Of a stretch of DNA of 7,259 bases, positions 1 through 5,279 are shown in pieces. The position numbers and the translations under genes were made by a program. The notes below the pieces were generated by a model. The model did not search any database, was not told where the DNA came from, and was given only the letters and a program-made list of their open reading frames with translations. This DNA is from Treponema sp. (GTDB lineage: Bacteria; Spirochaetota; Spirochaetia; Treponematales; Breznakiellaceae). The DNA is taken from contig JAISAN010000028.1 in NCBI GenBank assembly GCA_031266635.1, positions 1-7,259 of the forward strand. Reading direction: 5' to 3'. Every line of letters begins with the position of its first letter. Positions within the stretch are counted from its first letter, which is position 1.

Positions 1-210
1 GGGGATGTGGAAATGCTGGAGGACGGCTGGACCGTGGTTACCGCGGATCACAAGCTCGCCGCCCACTGGGAACATACGGTGGCGATTTTCCCGGATCATA
101 CGGAAATTCTTACCCTGCCGCTGGAACAATGGAGTTGTTTAGAAACTTCAGTTTCTGAACAACAACCGCTAAAAAACAGCAAAATGCGGAGCATTTTGCA
201 AGACTTGTGA
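1..210 (+). CDS. map: Methionine aminopeptidase, type I (C-terminal fragment)
   Basis: The gene is cut by the window start and is read in frame from base 1. It removes the N-terminal methionine from nascent cytosolic proteins using a two-metal centre. The visible 69 residues begin in the last catalytic strands: DGWTVVT at 8-14, then HWEHT, whose Glu24 matches the last metal-ligand Glu of the family (Glu235 in the E. coli enzyme), then the closing EILTL at about residues 34-38. Most family members end close to this point. Here about 30 further residues follow (LEQWSCLETS onward to a TGA at 208-210). That tail is encoded almost wholly by three hairpin repeats (134-163, 179-199, 202-238), so it is probably not an ancestral part of the enzyme. 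The family call is firm because the HWEHT and EILT blocks are diagnostic. The function of the tail is unknown. Confidence 0.88.
   Translation, partial: GDVEMLEDGWTVVTADHKLAAHWEHTVAIFPDHTEILTLPLEQWSCLETSVSEQQPLKNSKMRSILQDL
134..163. repeat. 30-nt hairpin repeat with TTCA loop, copy 1
   Basis: The left arm GTTGTTTAGAAAC (134-146) and right arm GTTTCTGAACAAC (151-163) pair over 13 positions with one G-T wobble, around the loop TTCA (147-150). No T tract follows, so it does not look like an intrinsic terminator. It lies inside the last codons of map. The same design (13+4+13, loop TTCA, core AACTTCAGT) recurs at 5111-5140 at the end of glgX, which marks it as a member of a dispersed repeat family. 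Whether it is mobile or protein-bound is unknown. Confidence 0.8.
179..199. repeat. Perfect 9-bp hairpin, loop GGA
   Basis: GCAAAATGC (179-187) and GCATTTTGC (191-199) are perfect reverse complements around a 3-nt loop GGA. It is the middle one of three consecutive hairpins at the end of map and lies fully inside the coding frame (residues KMRSIL). No second copy of this element is in the window. It is not followed by a T run. Confidence 0.7.
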
Positions 211-238
211 GATAACCAACCGGGTTATCGAACAAGTC
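202..238. repeat. 37-nt two-stem palindrome over the map stop codon
   Basis: The outer arms GACTTGT (202-208) and ACAAGTC (232-238) pair perfectly over 7 bp. The inner arms GATAACC (211-217) and GGTTATC (223-229) pair perfectly over 7 bp around loop AACCG. Between the stems each strand carries GA (209-210 and 230-231), which could form tandem G-A mismatches. The element covers the map TGA and ends 8 nt before the AAGGAG of the next gene, so it could influence map mRNA 3' end stability or translation of the lipoprotein. Its right side carries GTTATCGAACAA (224-235), close to 12-mers at 151-162 and 1330-1341. Confidence 0.75.
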
Positions 239-257
239 CAATATAAGGAGTGCAGAG

Positions 258-611
258 ATGAAAGTTTTTTCGATGAAGTTACTCAGTCTTACGTTGTTTA
301 TCGGATTTATTTTGGCTGGCTGCGGCAATGGCAACAGCGCTACAAACGTGGTTAAACGGTACTATGCGGCTCTTGCCAAGGGAGACGCGAAAACTATCGG
401 CGTGGTAATGACGCCCCAAGCGGCGGAAAATTTGACGCCCTTTATGGAAAAAGCAAAAGAACACGTTACCGCTTTGGGCGCGATCACCAGCACCGAAGAA
501 ACCATTGACGGCGACACCGGCGTTGTAACAGTAAGCTTTGAAAACGGCGATACCGAAGAGATTGATGTTGTACTGATAGACGGAAAATGGCGGGTTTCCG
601 AGTGGGAATAG
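258..611 (+). CDS. Small lipoprotein, DUF4878/NTF2-like
   Basis: This 117-residue protein starts at an ATG preceded by AAGGAG (245-250) with 7-nt spacing. The N-terminus is a lipoprotein signal: Met-Lys-rich start, a hydrophobic stretch of about residues 8-19, then lipobox LAGC with Cys22 as the lipidation site, so the mature protein should be membrane-anchored in the envelope. The mature part begins with a helix (VVKRYYAALAKGDAKT, about 31-46) and ends in strands (TGVVTVSF, EEIDVVLIDGKWRVSEWE). This resembles the DUF4878 or related NTF2-like lipoproteins, in which a KGD turn follows the first helix and a GKW motif lies near the end. No catalytic residues can be named and the function is unknown. 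The next gene begins 5 nt after its stop, so the two are likely co-transcribed. The lipoprotein call is strong; the domain call is moderate. Confidence 0.82.
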   Translation: MKVFSMKLLSLTLFIGFILAGCGNGNSATNVVKRYYAALAKGDAKTIGVVMTPQAAENLTPFMEKAKEHVTALGAITSTEETIDGDTGVVTVSFENGDTEEIDVVLIDGKWRVSEWE

Positions 612-616
612 CATAA

Positions 617-1246
617 GTGAAGACACACAACCGAAAATATTGTGTGTTAACAGGCATTGGTATATTTATGATATTGATTTTATCAATTTTCATTTATATA
701 TCAATGCCTGGAGGAAAACTTATTACATCACAACAATCAGGCATGATTGCTTCGGTTGTAAAAGAAGGCGATATAATTTGCCGCCTTGGCGACAGGATTT
801 GGTCCCGGTATTTCAGGGATCTTTCTTTAACGGATAAACGATATTCCCATATAGGCATAGTACATATAAACAACGGTGTGATTACGGTAATAAACGCCGA
901 GGGCGGCACGGAACATGAAAGAGATTTTGTAAACGAATCGACGCTAAGCGATTTTCTGAGCGTGGCGAGGACTGCGGGAATTTATAGAATAAAAAATACA
1001 GAGGGCGATAAAATTTCAGCCCTGGCTATGGAGTACATTGGAACGCCGTTTGACTGGCAGTTTGATATGTATGATGAATCGAAATTATATTGCACAGAAT
1101 TACTGCATGTTGTCTTAAAGCGGTTATTGCCGGACTTAAAATTAAGCGCCGTTTATATTAAAGCGCTGGGCAGGGAAGTTATTCTGCCTGAAGCAATTTC
1201 AGGATCGGAATATTTTTCCGAACTGTATTTTACGGGCGGCAGATAA
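617..1246 (+). CDS. YiiX-like permuted papain-fold protein (C92 family), membrane-anchored
   Basis: This 209-residue protein has a short basic N-terminus (KTHNRK), then a strongly hydrophobic segment at about 10-29, an uncleaved anchor or signal peptide that would put the rest outside the cytoplasm. The body matches the permuted NlpC/P60-like fold of the YaeF/YiiX (C92) group: EGDIICRLGD at 50-59, YSHIGIV with His78, a strand pair with NAEGG, and YCTELLH with Cys159 and Glu162. In this permuted family the His comes before the catalytic Cys, as here. Substrates are poorly known; amidase or peptidase action on envelope components or acyl groups is inferred from the fold. The start is GTG at 617, with no convincing Shine-Dalgarno, 5 nt after the lipoprotein stop, so translational coupling is likely. 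The gene is far more AT-rich than the downstream genes (about 22% GC over 661-720 against about 68% over 2461-2520), suggesting separate ancestry or acquisition. Confidence 0.75.
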   Translation: MKTHNRKYCVLTGIGIFMILILSIFIYISMPGGKLITSQQSGMIASVVKEGDIICRLGDRIWSRYFRDLSLTDKRYSHIGIVHINNGVITVINAEGGTEHERDFVNESTLSDFLSVARTAGIYRIKNTEGDKISALAMEYIGTPFDWQFDMYDESKLYCTELLHVVLKRLLPDLKLSAVYIKALGREVILPEAISGSEYFSELYFTGGR

Positions 1247-1299
1247 GGGTTACCGCAGATATTACGGCGCATTATACAGCGGCATTCCATACCCTGTCG

Positions 1300-1341
1300 A
1301 ACCAAAGGTTAACAAACCGAAGGTTTGCGGTTTCCGAACAA
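1300..1341. repeat. AACCRAAGGTT repeat pair with extended hairpin
   Basis: Two neighbouring copies of AACC-RAA-GGTT are seen: AACCAAAGGTT (1300-1310) and AACCGAAGGTT (1315-1325), each able to form a 4-bp hairpin with a 3-nt loop. The second copy sits in a larger hairpin, AAACCG (1314-1319) with CGGTTT (1328-1333). The block ends with GTTTCCGAACAA (1330-1341), close to the 12-mers at 151-162 and 224-235. The 18-mer at 1315-1332 recurs with one change at 5174-5191. Nothing T-rich follows, so this is better read as a repeat than as a terminator. It lies in the 113-nt gap before the tlpA-like gene. The rest of that gap (1247-1299) shows no recognisable element. Confidence 0.7.
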
Positions 1342-1353
1342 TTCTATTATACT
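1325..1353 (+). promoter_or_regulatory. Putative sigma70-type promoter of a leaderless tlpA-ccdA transcript
   Basis: TTGCGG (1325-1330), a 17-nt spacer and TATACT (1348-1353) form a reasonable -35/-10 pair. The -10 hexamer sits at -12 to -7 relative to the A of the ATG at 1360, so transcription would be expected to begin at or next to the start codon. There is no purine-rich Shine-Dalgarno before 1360, which agrees with a leaderless mRNA. The -35 lies inside the hairpin repeat. This is a reading of motif positions only. Confidence 0.5.
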
Positions 1354-1359
1354 ATACTT

Positions 1360-1935
1360 ATGCACGGTACGAAAAAATTAACTATTTCCTTCTGTCTGTT
1401 TTTTACGGTTTTCCTGGCCATGCCGCTCGCGGCCCAGGGATTTAACAAGGCCATAGCGCCGGAGATTAAAACGGCTTTTTCCAAAGCCCGGATCCCCGTT
1501 TTGCGGGCCCGGACCCCGGCCATTGATTTTACCGCGGTCCGGCTGGACGGAACCCAGGCGCGCCTCAGCGGGTTCAGGGGGAAGGTGGTGTTCCTCAACT
1601 TTTGGGCCACCTGGTGTCCCCCCTGTATAGAGGAAATGCCCTCGATAGAGGCCCTGTACCAGCGCTTCCAGGGGAAGGACCTGGAATTCCTGGCCGTTGA
1701 TATTCAGGAATCTAAAGATGAGGTCGCCGCCTTTATAAAGCAACATCTTCTCTCTTTCCCCGCGGCCCTGGACAGTACCGGGCGGATCAGCGCCGAATAC
1801 GGTATCCGGGGGATTCCCGCCACCTTCATCATTGACCGGGAAGGAGGCGTCATCGCCGCCGTGACGGGAAGCCGGGACTGGAATACCGCCGAGGTAGTTG
1901 CCGCCCTGGAGACGCTTATCGCTCATGGCCGCTGA
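1360..1935 (+). CDS. Exported TlpA/ResA-like thiol-disulfide oxidoreductase
   Basis: This 191-residue protein has an N-terminal signal sequence (KK followed by a hydrophobic core ending MPLAAQG near residues 20-27), so it acts outside the cytoplasm, soluble or membrane-tethered. A linker of about 30 residues precedes a thioredoxin-fold domain (about 52-190) of the AhpC-TSA/TlpA type. The strand VVFLNFWATWC leads into the active-site motif WCPPC, with redox Cys86 and Cys89, followed by IEEMPSIE. The cis-proline is Pro153 in GIRGIPATFIID. The insert typical of TlpA/ResA proteins lies between these motifs (DIQESKDEVAAFIKQ). Such proteins reduce disulfides in envelope proteins and receive electrons from CcdA/DsbD, whose homologue overlaps this gene by 11 nt. 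There is no Shine-Dalgarno, and the upstream promoter suggests leaderless translation. Its precise client (cytochrome c, methionine sulfoxide or peroxide reduction) cannot be told; no cytochrome genes are in view. Confidence 0.9.
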   Translation: MHGTKKLTISFCLFFTVFLAMPLAAQGFNKAIAPEIKTAFSKARIPVLRARTPAIDFTAVRLDGTQARLSGFRGKVVFLNFWATWCPPCIEEMPSIEALYQRFQGKDLEFLAVDIQESKDEVAAFIKQHLLSFPAALDSTGRISAEYGIRGIPATFIIDREGGVIAAVTGSRDWNTAEVVAALETLIAHGR

Positions 1936-2908
1936 TCCTTCCATCCCGGCGGCCTTTATTGCCGGGCTTCTCTCCTTTCTTTCCCCCTGCGTCCTGCCCC
2001 TGGTCTCCTCCTGGCTGATTTACCTCGGCGGGGGGGAAGCGGGGGCCCTGGAGAAAAAGCCCGAAGGGGCGGACAATTCCGGCGGCCCCCCCGCGACGGA
2101 AGGCGCCGCGGTTCCCCCCCGGCGTTCACACCTGCTTTTTTCCACGGCAAGTTTTATCCTCGGCTTCAGTGTCATCTTTATCATCCTGAGCCTGCTGTTC
2201 TCCGGTTTTTTTATGCTCCTGGGCGGCGTCAACTCAGTTATCAATATTATCGCGGGGATCATCATCATCCTGTTCGGGCTGAATATTATCTTCAATTTTA
2301 TTCCCTTTTTGAACTACGAAAAACGGTTCCACCTCAAAAAAAAGCCCCAGGATTTTTTCGGCGCTTTTGCGGTAGGACTGGCCTTTGGCGCGGGCTGGAC
2401 CCCCTGCATCGGCCCCATTCTGGGGAGTATCCTCCTTATGGCGGGACAAAGCGGGGAATTGCTTTTTTCCGCGGCCTGCCTTGCCGCCTATTCCGCGGGG
2501 CTGGGCCTGCCCTTTCTCGCGGCGGCTTTTTTCTGGGGCTGGCTCCTCAAATATCTCGCCCGTCTGCGGCCCCTGATGCCGGTGATACAAAAAATCAGCG
2601 GGGCGTTTATCATCGTCATCGGCGTTTTGATGATGCTGGGCCGCTTCAGAACCCTGAGCGGTTTTTTCATCAGAACCGGTTCATCCCTGGCAAAGCTGGC
2701 GCGGGGAGGAACATGGACCGCCCGGTTTATCCCGGCGGCTGTCTTTTTCATCATCGCCCTGCTCCCGCTGACGCGAAAGCGGCGTGTTTTTTCGTGGGGA
2801 ATTTTCGTTTTCTCCGGCCTTTTCGCGGTTTTGGCCCTGCTCCAGGCAGCGGGTCTCATCGACATCCTTGCGCTGCTTTCCCGGTGGTTCATGTACACGG
2901 GGCTTTAG
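1925..2908 (+). CDS. CcdA/DsbD-like membrane electron transporter
   Basis: This inner-membrane protein moves reducing equivalents from cytoplasmic thioredoxin to the exported thioredoxin-like protein encoded just upstream. The core has six membrane segments at about residues 8-34, 70-102, 103-126, 145-176, 178-205 and 218-240. The two redox cysteines lie in the expected places: Cys22 in LSPCVLPL and Cys161 in GWTPCIGP. Canonical CcdA has about 220-240 residues; this protein has 327. The extra length is a Gly/Pro-rich charged loop at about 35-69 and a C-terminal extension with two more hydrophobic segments (about 265-283 and 288-311) separated by RKRR at 284-287. The ATG at 1925 was chosen because its product begins right before the first membrane segment. 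It overlaps the tlpA-like stop by 11 nt, with TGGAG at 1907-1911 as a distant ribosome site. A TTG at 1898 would add nine residues. The family call is strong. Confidence 0.87.
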   Translation: MAADPSIPAAFIAGLLSFLSPCVLPLVSSWLIYLGGGEAGALEKKPEGADNSGGPPATEGAAVPPRRSHLLFSTASFILGFSVIFIILSLLFSGFFMLLGGVNSVINIIAGIIIILFGLNIIFNFIPFLNYEKRFHLKKKPQDFFGAFAVGLAFGAGWTPCIGPILGSILLMAGQSGELLFSAACLAAYSAGLGLPFLAAAFFWGWLLKYLARLRPLMPVIQKISGAFIIVIGVLMMLGRFRTLSGFFIRTGSSLAKLARGGTWTARFIPAAVFFIIALLPLTRKRRVFSWGIFVFSGLFAVLALLQAAGLIDILALLSRWFMYTGL

Positions 2909-2947
2909 CAAAACGCTCCCGGTCAACTATTCCCTCCCGGTGAGCTG

Positions 2948-2956
2948 TGGTATTAT
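2948..2956 (+). promoter_or_regulatory. Putative extended -10 promoter abutting the glgX start codon
   Basis: TGG followed by TATTAT (2951-2956) fits an extended -10 (TGn plus hexamer). The hexamer is at -12 to -7 relative to the A of the glgX ATG at 2963, which would put the transcript start on the start codon. No good -35 is visible 17 nt upstream. No Shine-Dalgarno lies in range; the nearest purine-rich run, GGTGAG, is about 18 nt away. The same geometry is seen before the tlpA-like gene. Confidence 0.45.
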
Positions 2957-2962
2957 CATATA

Positions 2963-5134
2963 ATGGCTTTTGGAAACTACAGTCTGGAGCGCGGCAAAGC
3001 CCTGCCCCTGGGCGCATGGCTGACCGGCGGGGGGGTAAATTTTTCTATCTTTTCCCGGAACGCGACAGCGGTAACTCTGGTACTTTTTGAAAATACCCGG
3101 CCGGACAGCCCCTGGCAGGAACTGCGACTGGACAGGTCAAAGAACAAAACCGGGGATCTGTGGCACTGTCATATACCAGGCCTCAAGGCGGGGGCGCTGT
3201 ACCTTTACCGGGTGGACGGGCCCTATAACCCGGAACGGGGCTTCCGGTTTAATGTGAACAAACATCTGCTTGATCCCTATGCCCGGGCGCTGACGGATCT
3301 GGAGGGCTGGGATCTTGCCGTCTGTATGGGCTATGATCCCGGCGATCCCGCGCTGGACCTTTCTTTTTCGTACCAACTGGACCGCTGCGCCCATCCCCGG
3401 TGTATCGTTATTGATGATGAATTCGACTGGCAGGGGGATTTTCCCTTAAATTACCCCCTCCGGTTCAGCGTCCTTTATGAAACCCATGTCCGGGGTTTAA
3501 CCAACAACCCCAATTCCGGGGTAGAACATCCGGGAACTTACCGGGGGGTGATCGAAAAAATACCCTACCTGAAAGCGCTGGGAATCACCAGCCTGGAACT
3601 GCTCCCCATTCAGGAATTTAATGAACGGGAACAGCCCAAGTTAAATCCCCGGACCGGAAAGGCGCTGGTAAATTACTGGGGCTATTCTACCGCGGCTTTT
3701 TTTGCGCCCAAGAGTTCCTACGCCGCGGATAAAAGCCCCGGCGGCCAGGTACGGGAATTCAAGGAGATGGTCCGGGAATTGCACCGGGCGGGGATTGAGC
3801 TGATCCTGGACATTGTATTAAACCATACCGCCGAGGGGAATGAGCGGGGCCCGACTTTTTCTTTCCGGGGTCTGGACAATACAATTTATTATATCCTCAA
3901 TGAAAACCGCCGGTATTATCAAAACTATTCGGGCTGCGGCAATACGGTGAACTGTAACCACCCGGTGGTACGGACCTTCATCATTGACTGCCTGCGCTAC
4001 TGGGTCACGGAGATGCATGTAGATGGCTTCCGTTTTGATCTGGGTTCTATTTTGGGCAGGGATCAGCGGGGCAGGCTCATGGAAAATCCCCCCATGCTGG
4101 AACGGATCGCCGAAGACCCTATCCTCAGTAACACCAAGATCATTGCCGAAGCCTGGGACGCCGGGGGGGCCTATCAGGTGGGCTGGTTCCCCGGCGGCCG
4201 CTGGGCCGAATGGAACGACCGCTTCCGGGACGAGATTCGCCGGTACTGGCGGGGGGACTCCCAGGAAACCCGGCACCTGGCCACCCGTCTTTCGGGAAGC
4301 TCCGATCTATACCTCCGGGACGGCAGAAAACCTTTCCATTCGATTAATTTTATCACCAGCCATGACGGTTTTACCCTGATGGATCTGACATCCTACAACA
4401 ACAAACACAACGATGATAATGGCGAAGACAACCGGGACGGGGGGGACTATAACAACAGCTATAACTACGGAACGGAAGGCCCGGTCCCGGACCCGGTGAT
4501 CACCCGGATTCGGGAACAGCAGGTGAAAAATTTCTTTGCCACCATGATGCTTTCCCTGGGAACTCCCATGATCCTGGGGGGGGATGAGATCGGCCGGACC
4601 CAGGGGGGAAACAACAACGCGTACTGCCAGGATAATGAAATATCCTGGTACGACTGGTCCCTGCTGAAAAAAAACCAGGGGCTTTTCCGTTTTGTAAAGG
4701 AAATGATCGCCTTCCGCCTGAGGCATCACGGGTTTATGCGTCCTGAATTTTATACCGGCCGGAACGGGGCCTACAACGCTATTCCGGACATCGTCTGGTT
4801 TGACGAGGACGGGGATACGCCGGTATGGGACAAGCCGGGGTCCTGCCTGGCCCTCCGGATGGACGGCAGCAAGGCGGATATTCTGGCGGATAAGGACGAT
4901 AATGATTTTTATATCATGTTTAACAGCGGCCTCGATCCGGTGGTCTTCAGGGTAGTAAAAGCCCCGGCGGGGAAAACCTGGGTCAGGGCTGTGGATACCA
5001 GCCTGAATTCCCCGGAAGATATTCTGCTGCCGGGAACTGAAAAGCCCCTGACCGCTCCGAACCGGTATTACGTCAAAGCCCGGAGTGTAGTAATTTTAAT
5101 TTCCAAGGAGGTTCTTTCAAAACTTCAGTCTTGA
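2963..5134 (+). CDS. glgX: Glycogen debranching enzyme GlgX / isoamylase-type (GH13)
   Basis: This 723-residue cytoplasmic enzyme should hydrolyse alpha-1,6 branch points of glycogen or limit dextrins. The N-terminal domain (about 10-105) is a CBM48 beta-sandwich, seen in PLGAWLTGGGVNFSIFSRNA and the YLYRVDGPYNPERG block. The GH13 barrel follows with all conserved regions: DIVLNH (Asp283 to His288), VDGFRFDL with nucleophile Asp359, AEAWD with acid/base Glu396, and SHDG with transition-state stabiliser Asp468. The blocks GGDEIGRTQGGNNNAYCQDNEISW and HNDDNGEDNRDG are typical of the GlgX/TreX subgroup. A C-terminal beta domain (about 610-723) ends the protein. The length is somewhat above E. 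coli GlgX (657). The ATG at 2963 fits the usual start of the family, but no Shine-Dalgarno is present. The last codons and the TGA (5132-5134) are supplied by a hairpin repeat. The gene stands alone: no glgA, glgB or glgC is in view. GlgX and TreX-type isoamylase cannot be separated by eye. Confidence 0.94.
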   Translation: MAFGNYSLERGKALPLGAWLTGGGVNFSIFSRNATAVTLVLFENTRPDSPWQELRLDRSKNKTGDLWHCHIPGLKAGALYLYRVDGPYNPERGFRFNVNKHLLDPYARALTDLEGWDLAVCMGYDPGDPALDLSFSYQLDRCAHPRCIVIDDEFDWQGDFPLNYPLRFSVLYETHVRGLTNNPNSGVEHPGTYRGVIEKIPYLKALGITSLELLPIQEFNEREQPKLNPRTGKALVNYWGYSTAAFFAPKSSYAADKSPGGQVREFKEMVRELHRAGIELILDIVLNHTAEGNERGPTFSFRGLDNTIYYILNENRRYYQNYSGCGNTVNCNHPVVRTFIIDCLRYWVTEMHVDGFRFDLGSILGRDQRGRLMENPPMLERIAEDPILSNTKIIAEAWDAGGAYQVGWFPGGRWAEWNDRFRDEIRRYWRGDSQETRHLATRLSGSSDLYLRDGRKPFHSINFITSHDGFTLMDLTSYNNKHNDDNGEDNRDGGDYNNSYNYGTEGPVPDPVITRIREQQVKNFFATMMLSLGTPMILGGDEIGRTQGGNNNAYCQDNEISWYDWSLLKKNQGLFRFVKEMIAFRLRHHGFMRPEFYTGRNGAYNAIPDIVWFDEDGDTPVWDKPGSCLALRMDGSKADILADKDDNDFYIMFNSGLDPVVFRVVKAPAGKTWVRAVDTSLNSPEDILLPGTEKPLTAPNRYYVKARSVVILISKEVLSKLQS

Positions 5135-5140
5135 AAGAAC
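5111..5140. repeat. 30-nt hairpin repeat with TTCA loop, copy 2
   Basis: The left arm GTTCTTTCAA (5111-5120) pairs perfectly with TTGAAAGAAC (5131-5140) over 10 bp. After one A-C mismatch, AC and GT close the loop TTCA (5123/5124 to 5126/5127). The size and loop match the element at 134-163. The last seven codons of glgX and its TGA (5132-5134) are inside it. The sequence after it (GGGCGCTTAAAAACG) has no T run, so intrinsic termination is unlikely. Confidence 0.78.
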
Positions 5141-5172
5141 GGGCGCTTAAAAACGGGTGTTTCACCGCCAGC

Positions 5173-5192
5173 GAACCGAAGGTTTACGGTTC
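5173..5192. repeat. AACCGAAGGTTTRCGGTT repeat, second locus
   Basis: GAACCG (5173-5178) and CGGTTC (5187-5192) form a 6-bp stem. The inner 18-mer at 5174-5191 matches 1315-1332 at 17 of 18 bases (A for G at the thirteenth). It lies 38 nt past the glgX stop in the 145-nt gap before the phosphatase gene. The rest of that gap holds a short palindrome CGATGCATCG (5215-5224) and no recognised promoter or riboswitch. Confidence 0.65.
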
Positions 5193-5279
5193 ATTGACGG
5201 GAAACCGCAAGAGCCGATGCATCGAACCGGATCTTCCACCAGCCGGGTTTTGCGGGAAGCTCAAAGGACTTACGTTATT

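Noticed and set aside
202..238. Intrinsic terminator after map
   Set aside because: The stem is good, but no T run follows on either strand, so it is listed as a repeat or structural element.
134..238. CRISPR array
   Set aside because: The three hairpins differ from each other and the spacing is too short and irregular for repeat-spacer units. No cas genes are nearby.
1898..1924. TTG start giving a nine-residue longer CcdA homologue
   Set aside because: The ATG at 1925 places the first membrane segment at the usual distance from the start. The longer form overlaps the tlpA-like gene further and adds only a basic leader.
1378..1944. Minus-strand open frame of 188 codons opposite the tlpA-like gene
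   Set aside because: The + strand frame has a signal peptide, WCPPC and the cis-Pro. The antisense product has no motif.
4307..4729. Minus-strand open frame of 140 codons inside glgX
   Set aside because: It is antisense to conserved GH13 blocks and shows no recognisable protein features.
5157..5279. Upstream GTG start that would add 41 residues to the HAD phosphatase
   Set aside because: The added stretch crosses the 5173-5192 repeat and has no family resemblance. The ATG at 5280 has AAAGGA upstream and gives a start just before motif I.
5135..5279. Riboswitch or structured leader upstream of the phosphatase gene
   Set aside because: Only short local stems are seen. No known riboswitch core could be recognised, and no expression platform is evident.
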